DNA of 64,000 bases from Asterias amurensis (taxonomy: Eukaryota > Echinodermata > Asteroidea > Forcipulatida > Asteriidae), in contig NC_092669.1 of assembly GCF_032118995.1 (NCBI RefSeq), forward strand, positions 1,302,001 to 1,366,000. The letters are read 5' to 3'. The translations under genes were made by a program, and so were the position numbers. The notes beneath the pieces were generated by a model. That model did no database searches and was not told where the DNA came from. It worked only from the letters and a program-made list of their open reading frames with translations. Positions within the stretch are counted from its first letter, which is position 1. Each line of letters starts with the position of its first letter. Below, in pieces: positions 35,801 through 47,800 of this stretch.

Positions 35801-38800
35801 TACCACTACCTTTCTTGTTTATCTGACTAACGCAGCTGTTTTAGTTAGTATTGTCTACCTTTATTTGCAGCATCAACGACGTTAGACTTGCTACCAGGTC
35901 ATTCAGCTTAGGGTTCTTGACGGCTTGGTCTCCCAGTGCTAGGTTAGCATCATGTACCATCTGACTTGCTTCTTGGTCACATTGTAACCGATCTGCCGTG
36001 GGTTCGGACAAGGGCGGTAATCCCTGCTCGGGAGCAATCTAAAAAATAATATTAAAAATAATAATGAAATAATACTTGTAGAGCGCAACATATCCATCTT
36101 AAAAGTAGAGGCTCAATGTGCGACAAAAAAGGAGGAACAATTAACAGAACGAAAAACAAAACTAAACTGTCCCGTTGTAGGCAACAGACCGATCCATTAT
36201 TCATTAAGCTCCGCCCCATTGCGTATTGACGAATCACAACCCATTGCACAACCAAAAGGCCAACACTTTAAGGTCCAACATGCATGCACGTATGCTTGGC
36301 GTACGCGAAAGAGTCATGCAGAATGGCATTGGGGAGGCTCACATGTTCAAGTTTTAAGAGAAGTTTTGAATTGAAGGAGCGAAGGTTGTGAGGAAGGTTG
36401 TGAGGAAGGCTGTTCCAAAGACGAGGGGCAGGATCGAGCACGGACAGATTTGATAGTTTCCAAAAAGCAGGGGTCGAAATTGCCACTAGCCCGCTAGCCC
36501 GGGACTACCAGATTTACAGCCGGGCTACTCATTTTTCCAGTTTGATAGCCCGACAGGCTAGTGGAAAAATAATGCAAAAATCATCATCACAAACAATAAA
36601 GAACTATGTTATTGGTGTATTGTAAAGTTTGAGCCGTGACGCGAGACATAATGTGTCTTTCGGGCTACCAAAATCTAATCAGGGCTACTAAAAATTATTG
36701 GTCACTAGCCCTGCTGACTACCATGGAAATACACTTAATTTCGACCCCTGAAAAGCGAGTTGCACATGTCCAAAACATGGACTAAATAGTAATCAAAGGG
36801 GGGGGGGGGAACAGTTAGTCTAGATGGACATGAAAAAATCAGGATAGAATTTTCTGAATCGGCATTCCAGATATGATCAGAAAAATTTTAATTATTACTT
36901 AGCATAGAGGCACCTTGTTTACCACACAAAACAGGTGCATGTTCTGTTCCCATTTGAACTGCTCAAAAGTAGTTGTACATGTAGTAGAGATAACGTAACC
37001 CTCCTGCCGACGTCGGCAGGAGGGTTACGTTATCGCAACTAGTGTACATCAGGCTGTATTACATTAATACATGTATGTATATACAGGCCTGATTGTAGGC
37101 TACCGAGGCAATAGACTGATCCCTTAAGCTCCGCCCCATTGCGTATTGACCAATCACAATGCAACGAAGGTCTGACAAATAAGGTCAGACATGCGTGCGC
37201 ATCTGCTTGGCGTGCGCGGCAGAGTTGTGCAGAAAGGCATTGGAGAGCCCCACGTGTTCTTGCTCACACGTCATGCGTCGTGGGCGGAGCCTACTGGATC
37301 GGTCTATTGTCTCCATGCCAAAAATTTAACTTCAAACACCCCAATCGAGGCGCCATTGACAAATTGTGAAAATACCGTGAGAAGTTTTAACAACGCATGG
37401 CAAATTTGACTTGCGATAATTTTTTTCATAAAACGTTAAACTCTACGACTACGCAACCAGAAGTTTTGCAACCGATGAAACATCAGGCTTTATTTAATTT
37501 TTTACATTTTGTTTTCCCCAACATAAGAAAAACGGGAAAATGCCTTCGAAAAAGGAAAAACAGCGATCTCCAAGTCACTTTCATAAGCTCACTACATAAA
37601 TATTATGGATACGCAAGTACACAGATATTTTCAATTGTTCTTGTTTCAGGTTTGGTTTTCACATTCTCTGTATCCGATCAACGTAAACAAACTGCCACGT
37701 ACCAAAAGAAATAACTCACTTTTTTTGAAATAAAGACTACTATTTTAATTCATAATGAATGAAAATATGGCACTCAGAGTCCGGTACAGACATTTTACAA
37801 CATTTTTTACAATCATGTTTTGTAAAAGATTATTTCAAAATGAAAATTGAAATTTACATGTAATCGCCATATATAGATCATTGCGGTACAGTACCAGCGA
37901 CCAGAGTACTTGAACTTATAGATTGCTATGAACAATTTGCTTAGTAAAAATGTTACATTCAACATAAGAAAAACGAACGAGATGTTCGGAGCCAGATGTT
38001 CAAACTACATGATAATTGATAGACCCAAAACCACAATGCCAGTTTCGTGTTGTGAAATTGACACAAGCGAACCCCATTGACAATGCATTGCATACACACA
38101 ACGCTATCTATTGTGTACACAACGCTATACGTATGTTCCTACACAACAATGTGGCTGTGCATACATGTTACATGTACACACGACGATTGCACCATTTTTC
38201 ACATGAAATTTACCGGTGATTTTCGCCCGAAATCCTCCTTCCCATCGTCGTAATCTTCCTCCTCGTCGTCCCAGTGATATCCATTTAAGTATTCTTCTTC
38301 ATGCTTTGGTATTTTCACGACTTTCACGGGCACATAATTCTTGCGTTTTCGTGGCGATTTCTTGGCCAAGTTGACGACAACTGCACGCCGTGCCACACCC
38401 GTACCATTCTCAGAATTCACGGCGAGTAACGATTGGTTCCCGTTGAAAGCAAATTGAACGTCACCCGTGGGTGAATCTTCCATGATTCTTGTCCAATTTG
38501 GCTCATTTTAACACTAATATAAACATGATTTCCAGTCTGACTTGAGCGTCTTATTTCCAAGTCGCAGAACAAAGGCCTCGGAATTTTCTCGTGGTTTTTA
38601 AATCGCGGAGGCCATATTGAAATTTGGGCATTTAAATTGGACCACGCATGCTCAGAAAGGTTACAAGGCGGGTTGATTTGACGCGATTGGTCGTGAAAAG
38701 TCGAATCTGAGGACCAATCAAATTTGAGTAGCTCTCGGTATTGACCAATCGCAATCGTGCACGCTGTCCCCGTACGAATATTTTTGCGGGAAAGGGGCAA

Positions 38801-41800
38801 CTCTGCATAATGCAAAACACGGACAATTATTTTTAGACTTTCTTAATTATTTGAAATCCATTTTTTTTAAATAGGCGAGGTATGTCTTAGATTTTTAAAT
38901 TACATTCTTTAATGGGGTTGGATACACTTAAATTTCCCCCAGTGCATTATTACTTCAATTCAGTATCAAATAGCTATAATTTTTAATATTTCAATAAATA
39001 AATTCAAAATTTTGTTGTAATCAATGATGGGCTAGTTATGCATGGTTTAAAGTATCATTGAAATTATACCTTGAATGATCTTCTGTTTTTCATAGTTGTA
39101 ATAAATAATTTGTAATTTGATTTGAAGAAATATGAGTTAATCAAAAGTCAATTTAAAATTCTAAATTTTGCCAATTTGTTTTGTTTTCTGTTTGGATTGT
39201 TTTTAAAGAATCTATTGTTTATTGCAGCAGTCCATTCATATAGTAGTCTAAGAAAAATTTCCATTTCTTTAAAGTTTAAGTAGTTTTCGTGTTTTTCAAA
39301 TAAGATTTTAACGGTTCTGTATACGGATTATATACCCAACTTTATTTTTGAAAACCTGCCTAGCACACAAAACTTCGTACACTCCGTTGATCTTCTGAAA
39401 GATTGCATACCTTTTTATTTAATACTAAAATAATTGATAAAAAATTACTTTTATATAGCATCCTTCACCACAAAAAGGTCCTGAGGCAATGTCATTTCCT
39501 AAGTCAAATTCAACACACTAGACAGACAACAAATTGTTTCCAATTGCTTGAATTTTGCCATTTAAGAAAATAAAATTGGCCCCTGTTGCCATATACAAAA
39601 TTAAAGACAATAAATAAAGACTCGGTACACAAAAGTGGAAAGTATTTTATTATTTCAATGAACAACTACAAAAATGCAAACTAAATACTTTTCATGGTCA
39701 AACCATCCCACCCCCCACCCCTGGTTCCCTCTGCATTGTATACCCCTTCCTTATTTCTGTGTGCTTTTTGTCTCTCTTGCTATCCTTGTATTTCCATTTC
39801 ACTCCACTTCAAGTGTTTATGTGTTATAGAAAGGTTTGCGGTAACACCATGTAATGACTGTCTCTATTGGGTTTGGGTGATTCTGAAAAGAACCGTTGGT
39901 TTCAACTCGACGTTTCGATCAGTATGCTCTGATCGTCTTCTGGAGTGTTTATGTGTGTCGTGTTGTCAACTAGCCTTCGAGAAAGACTCTGCCAGGGTCA
40001 AGGCGTCAGGCCATTTACTATTTTTCACTCTTCGTTTCATGCAATAACTATCATCCACTGTAGTTGGATGCATGTCATTGCCTCCTCTGAGGTGCAGTAC
40101 TTTTTGAGAAAAAAGTAATTTTCCACAAATTTGATTTTAAACCTCGGAGTTAGAAATTGAAGTCTCGAAATCAAGCATCTGAAAGCACACAACTTCAAGT
40201 GACAAGGTTTATTCTTCTTTCATTTTTATCTCGCAACTTCAATTACTGATTGAGCTCAAATTTTCACAGGTTTGTTATTTTATGCATATGTTAAGATACA
40301 GCAAGTGAGGAGACTGGTCTTTGACAGTTAGCAATAGTGTCCAATGTCTTCGAATAATATTCTAAATCCCTAATGGATTTGGTTTGTTTTTTTATTTACA
40401 TGTTAAGATACAGCAATTGAGGAGACTGGTCTTTGACAATTACCAATAGTATTCTAAATCCCCAATGGAAATTTAACATCTCTAAAACAAAATAATAATA
40501 AATCTTATAAAGCGCTGATATCTAAAAAAAACTATTCACTATTATTCACCATGCACCCTCGAATTAAAACAATTCTTCTACAACTCTTCGTAGACAACAC
40601 ATGGGTTTATCAGAACATAAAAAGATTGCTTTATTTTCAGTAAACTTCCTGCACAATCAGAGTTAATGAAATAGAAACTCCGCTCAGGGTCGTCACCCTG
40701 CAACAAGGGGCACTTCGATGAGGAAAATGTACATTTGTAATGGATAGTTAGCAGCTCTGCCGATGTCATTCACACATAGTTGAATACCATCCACTAGTGT
40801 TTTTAATTTCATCAAAATCCACACAATATTCTTCACATCCACCACACACTCTGAATATCCACACACACTATTATCCATGTCAAATCAATATCCACACACT
40901 ATTTTCAATATCCACCAAACACTCTGAATATCCACACACACTATTATCCATGTCAAATCAATATCCACACATTATTCTCAATATCCACCAAACACTCTGA
41001 ATATCCACACACACTATTATCCATGTCAAATCAATATCCACACACTATTTTCAATATCCACCAAACACTCTGAATATCCACACACACTATTATCCATGCC
41101 AATGCAATATCCACATACTATTTTCAATATCCACCAAACACTCTGAATATCCACACACACTATTATCCATGTCAAATCAATATCCACACATTATTCTGAA
41201 CCCCCATAATATTCTTACTATCCAATATCCACTAAGAGCAAAATTCCTTGGTACAAAAAGTGACATAATTTTTTTTTTTTTTTACACCCATACACACTGA
41301 TGTGTGTATAGCACTGTATACTTTGTACTTTCCCGATTTCTGTGAAAAAATCACAGGCATATTACTCGGGTGGTAGTAAAGGACGAGTCTCACTGCAGCG
41401 ATAATGAAAATGATAACGCTCACGACGCAAAGAGAATGCATTCTATTGGTTGAATGAGCACGTGTGTATTCTGCGCGGAGCAATTGAACGAATGCGTTCT
41501 CTTTGCGTCATGATTGTTTTTGTTACAGTGTGACTCGGCCTTTACTCTGATGTTGAAAATTGAAAGAGAACAAAAAAACGACAATTCTTACCTCTTGACA
41601 ATATTTCTGGACATCGTTCAAATACCCGTTGAGATCTTCGTTAAGACGCTCCAATTGCAGCACACACTTTGCATATTTCTCTTTGAAATTCAATGCTGAT
41701 AACTGGTTCATAGATTGCTACAAAATACAAACAAGGATTTGAGTACAATTTCCAAAGATTTACATTAAACCTACACAAGTTGAAAGAAGCGATAGTAGAT

Positions 41801-44800
41801 AGTAGAAAGCTTACCTTTAAATATTATTAGCTGAGGTGCTGTAGTTTTTGAGAAATTACTAAAACATTGACACAAAAATATGTTTTTACATACTAAAATA
41901 ATTTTTCCATAATCAGTTTATAACCCAACCATGACCAGTTAATAATTTAACCATAATCAGTTTATAACCCAACCATAACCAGTTGATAATCTAATCTAAC
42001 CATAATCAGTTTATCATAACCAGTTGATAATCTAATCTAACCATAATCAGTTTATAGCCAAACCACAACCAGTTGATAATCTAATCGAACCATAATCAGT
42101 TTATAACCCAACCATAACCAGTTGATAATCTAACCATAACCTGGTTAATTCTACTCACCATCCTCTCAGCCTCTGTATTCTTGTCTTTCAGCTCTTGTAA
42201 AAGTTCCTTCTTGAAACTTAGTATCTTGGATACTTTGGTCTGAATTTAAAATATAAAAAAATCGTTACAAATAACTCAGAACTGGAATGATTCTGATTGG
42301 ATCGTAGAAATATTCCAGGGCGAGCTCACGGCCCACTAAATTGGACCAGCAGAACGTCCTATTGGAATGTTAAAAATAATTATACGAGTATTCACTTGTG
42401 TAAGAATGCTCCTGTACTTCGTCATAACAATGCAGCCCATAAGAATGTTCTTGCTAAGCAGAAATGGATACCAGCCATAAAATACCATGTAATGTATAGC
42501 GTTAGTGACTGGTTTTAATCTACATTTGGCTAACCGGAAAACCTGCTAAGCACCGTTTTTGAAACTGGGCCCAGGCCAAATTTCGAAGAGCTGCATAAGC
42601 ATAAGAAGTTGCTAAGCACAATAACATTATGCTTACCAGAATAAGATTACCAGCAAACATAACATTTTACATGTACAAAATGTTACTAGTGTCCTACTCA
42701 GTTTTGGTTAAGCAGAAGAATATCAAGCAATATTTTCTGCTTAAGCAGCTCTATGAAAGTTGGCCAAGATGTTTAAAATCACTCTTACCACAAGAACCAG
42801 GAATTTGACAGGGAAACCACCGAGCGTCTTCTCATCTCCTTGGAGCTTCCCCCTAAGGGGCGACATTCCCAACATCGGATCGTTCCCAAGACTAGGCGAG
42901 TGTAATCCTTCCATTGTTATCCTGCATTTGGACAAATCCCAGAACTTTAGTCATAGGTCAATTCAATAAATAGCCTAACAACTACAGAAATAGAATATAT
43001 GAGAACAATTTTGCTACAACCCTCACTTCACAAAGCGTTACAACTTTATAAAAATAGAAATAATATCAAGACTTAGAGTAAAGAGAGGTTTTCAGTAACA
43101 CCATGTGAAAATCTCTTTTGACCTGTGTTGATTCTGAAAAGAACCGACAGTCAGAACAAACCATACTCAAAAAAGATATTTTCACATGGTGTCACCGCAA
43201 ACCTCTTAGTTATACTTACACCATGCAAAGTTTAAATCCTACTTAAGACTTGAAATCCTAACAAAATAGAATGTCATTAAACATCAAAAAGAGGTCGTAT
43301 TTCTGGATGAAGGTTTAAAGGTCACTGTACCTTGGTGGTGAGAACATAGTCGGTCTCGGCCGTTGTTTCTGTAGGAAGGTGGATAAAGGCATTGTGTCCT
43401 GCGGCTCTTGGCCCTGAAATAACAAAAATAAAAATGAAAATTAGCCACTGTCAGTTTTAAGATGACAATGGGCAAAGAATTGTCCTCGGAGGGCCAAGAA
43501 GTGATCCCTGAGGAACACTTTTTGGGGTCTACCAATTAACACACAACATTGACAAGATTTGGGGATAAATCCTTTTTCGAGTTATGGATACGGAATTTTA
43601 CTTGTCCTAAGTCCTAAGATTAATCCCAAGGTAGGAAGAGTTTGGTGAAAGCAACAGCTTCAATCTTTATCAGTGTTTCCTTTTCTCATGTATCTTCCCC
43701 AAAGTGGATTGGATGAAGCTTATGCCAAAGCCCATACCAAACACCAGGCTTTAGAAAAGGATCTACATACAATATACAAAATTCCCTGGTATGTCTGCAT
43801 GCTGGGCCCTATTGTCTCAAATGTCCCATTATAAATTATTGGAGGGCGGGAAAAAAAGTTCTTTATACTTACTAAAACCTCTGTGTCGAGGATCGTATGC
43901 GTGCCAATGTTATGCCGGTCAAAGGTCACTCTGTAAGTAGCATTCTGGGTATCAATAGCATCAATCTGACCGGTGAAGAGCCCGTCATGGGGTCGCCGTA
44001 ATCGTGCTATTTAAAAATTCAAATATATTTAAGTTAAAATTAGGGTACATCCGACCATCCTTAAAGGGCATGAGAAAAACGGGCCTAGAATTTCAGTTAA
44101 AGGTGTTCATCGTACAAAAAGAAACCAGGCCTAGAATTGCATCTTTGAGCGGGCAAGGCCATTTTCATTTAAGTGCACTTCCATTGGGAAATCTTTAAGT
44201 CTATGGGAATTTTTTGAAAGGGCACCAAAACCAAGACAAGAGCAAAAGAGGCCATGACCTATGTGGACAGAGTCCAAACTTAGAGCATAAAGTTTTTCTT
44301 AGAGAGGAGTTTTTTAGTGGATAAGGGAGGGTTTCTCACCAAAGAAATTAGTGCCAGGTTTGAAATTGGTCATATCAATCAGGGGTGGAGCTTCTCCCAA
44401 ACACTAACATCGTTCTGCTACCATCTTGGTCATGTTCCTTGTCTTCACTGACAGTAACTAATGCTACAGTCATCATACAAAAAAGGAACCAGACTATTTT
44501 GCCTTGCAGCCTCAGTTTGGTTACATTGATTTGAATGGGAGAAAAACAAGATGGCCGCACCACTTATTTATTACCTGTGACTTTGGTTCCGATGACCAGT
44601 GGTAGAGGTATTTCTTTTGGAAGATCTTTCAGTTCAGTCTCGTCGAGCTCGCTGGATTTCCGCTGTTGGAGCAATCTCAGTCTCTTTCTCTTGGCTTCCA
44701 GCGCCGCTCTCTCCTCAGCGAAGAACGCCGGGGAACATCTGATGATTAAATTATTAAAATGTTACCTATAACGTCTAGCAAATGTGAAGTCATTCATTGC

Positions 44801-47800
44801 CACCTAGTCCTGGGGCTAGAACTGTGTGACGCACTTCCCAGTCCGTAAGAATGTAGGCATGGGATCATCCACCTGGAGCCTGGCTGGTAGAGCAGAATTC
44901 ATGCACTACCTATGACATCAGGGAAGCAGTGTCTACTTCGGTCTTCAAATGGTCTCTCAAAACGTTTTTGTTTCCAACTGAGAGCAACTAGTAGTTTTCT
45001 TTTGCTTTATTTGTCTTCTTGTGAGGCGCTGTGTTTATTCTAGAGGGTCAATGTTTACTATTATTATTAATATTATTATTATTATTATTACTAACATTAT
45101 TATTATCTTCAGAACTATGCTCATGCTCAAGGGCACATCCGTTATGTTTGGATTCGTACTCAGACCCTGCTGACAACACCAGCGCCCAATTTCATAGAGC
45201 TGCTTAAACAGTAAAACTAGCTAAGCACAACCAAATTTGGCTTACCAGAATATGGTACCAACCAAACTTCCATGTCACAAGTACGATTTGTGACTGATGT
45301 CCTGCTCATTTCTGCTTAGCAGGAAATTGTTCAGCAATACTTTCTGTTTAAGCAGCTCTATGAAATTTGGCCCAGAGCTTGGGTCAAGTGAACTAGACCA
45401 CTCGGCCACAACACAACACGCTATCTCGTTGAACCCTAGCCTCAAGCAAGGGGAGATATTTCTCAAAAGCTAACCGGGGTTAGCACTTCAAGTGTGAACA
45501 GGTCAACAAAATTTCCCAGGAATTTCTCAAGAAATCCATTTACTCACCTCCGTGGTTTACCCATAAGTCTTCGAATGATACACCACTCTACTCTCGTCAG
45601 TTTCCGACATTTTAACTGAGGAAAAGATTCTCGCAAACAGATGAGGAAGTCGTTCTCTCCGCTGAAGAGTGCTCTGAGAATGCAAAGAGAGGATGACAAA
45701 TTAAGAAGTTGTCGACATGTCTTCCATTTCTACCTTTTTTGGAGTCAATTCCTTTGTCTACATTTGTGACTCCCATAATGGGGGACAGGATGAGGTATAT
45801 AATGCTCTTCCAGCAATCTCTGGGCAATTTTATTAAGAAGAAAACTTGGTTTTGTGTTCTTACTTGTCGATATTTGAGTAAAACCACTCATAGATACACC
45901 ACTTGTAAGCCTTGGGAAGTTTAAGGAGATTCTTAAGGCGGACGCCGATCTTCTGTGCTGCCTTCTTGGCCGGCGTGCTGAGGATGATGTTCTGAATCGC
46001 TGAGGAGGTTGCCGAAGAAGACTTCTGTGGTGTGGATGGAATAGAGTGGCTCCTTGCATGGGGCTGTACCGCCTTGACAGGCTGTCAACAACAACAACAA
46101 CAAAGGGAGAGAAGAATAAACATAATTGAGACAAAACAAATTATTTTCATACATTGTTTTACTCATTTCTCAAAAACTACAGCACCTACTATCAATATCT
46201 TCAAACAGTAAAAGTTTAATGTAAATCTGTGGACATTGTGTTTTTTTGTCCTACAATAAGTACATAGACCCTTTAAGTCAGGGTAGACTTACAGAATTTG
46301 TTGGGGTGGATTTGGTTCTCTTTGGAGACGACCTGATGGGGGACATGGATGTGTCCTCATCGTCGTTGAAGATGAGGCGATTTCTCTTTCGAATTCTTGG
46401 GGGCTGAAAATAAACAAGGAGCACAAATAAATTAAATGGAGAGAAATTCAGCGAGGCCAGGTTCCTAAGTAGAAAAACAGTGTAATTGTTTGAAAAATTA
46501 TCTTTAACTGAGAAGGAAAGTTAAACTAAAACTACCAATTTGACTAAAGGATGTTTCAAATCAACTGAAGGCTAGACGATTACGATTGAAATTTGCCTGG
46601 TAAGTCTGCTGCGACCTAGCGTTCCAAAGTCTATTTTTGCGCATATTGGCCTGCTACGCCTAGCTTGCGCATGAAGAGAACCAAGTGTTACTTACGTTGC
46701 CCCTTCTTGGCGGTGTGGGTACATTTTCTTTGACAGGTGACGGCCGGTTCCTACCAGCGCTACGGAGGCTCATCAGAGCCTCCACAGAGGAGTCTAAAAC
46801 AATAAGAATAATTTAGTAATAGTTTAAGAAACTATAGAAATAAAAAAATACAAATTTTGAATAAGGTAATCAATGTGTGGTGACAAGGTTTTCAACTAGT
46901 GGTTTAATCCCAACGAGGCCTGGTTCTTGATAATTTTACTGTGACGAAGTCAAGGTAAATTATCAAGAACCAGGCCTCGGCGGGTTTAAACCACTAGTTG
47001 AAAACCAATTCAACACACTTTTATTCCCATTCATAAATACCTTTTGGGTTAAAAGGCATAATAAAGTCAAAAACTTATCCGTTTTCCGAGTTCAGTTTCC
47101 ACCTCCATGGTATGTTCAGTAACATGTACGATGTCCGTACGTGTGTGTTTTCCGGTTGCGTTTGTGACACGCTCTCAACCAATAGGAATAGCGAAACTGT
47201 CTGAGGTTCTTATGAATTGAATTTAATCCCGATTACGAATCTAGTTTTCTTTGAGCAAGACACTTAATTGCTTCTTATCACCCAACCAATCACAAAATAG
47301 TTAATGAACGGTACTTGAAGTGGTTCCTGAAAAAGATATTTAGTTGTTACGGTTATAAATTTTTTATCAATCTATGACCATACACAGCTTTTAAAATGGC
47401 TATTGAAAACTTATGAAAATGTTTTTATTTTTATCTAATGTAAATTGGCAAAGAATTTGATATAGAATTTAAATATATGCATGTGTTGTGGCCGAGCGGT
47501 CTAGCACACCAAATTAATTAAAATCTTGCTACCCGCATTTTTAAATCCTTGAGCAAGACCCTCCACTGTGAATGTGATATGTTGAATGAAATAGAATTTA
47601 GAAGTATCAAGATTTAGAAAGCATATTATTAAAAATTATAATAAATATTGGGGCAGAGTCCAGAGAGACAGACAGGGTCCTGCGTGAATTGACTACATAA
47701 TTATTTGTCATTTGTTTGTTTTCTGAATCGAACGAATGAATTAAATGAGGAGCACTTTCTTTCACGAATCAGTTTATGTTTTGGGAAAGTTTCCGTATGG

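Noticed and set aside
37397-37714. 105-codon plus-strand frame in LIN9 intron 11
   Set aside because: AT-rich, low-complexity composition with no domain or promoter; likely chance.
38417-38815. 132-codon minus-strand frame over the CCAAT cluster
   Set aside because: It overlaps the better frame at 38199-38483 in another phase and runs through promoter-like DNA; no recognisable domain.
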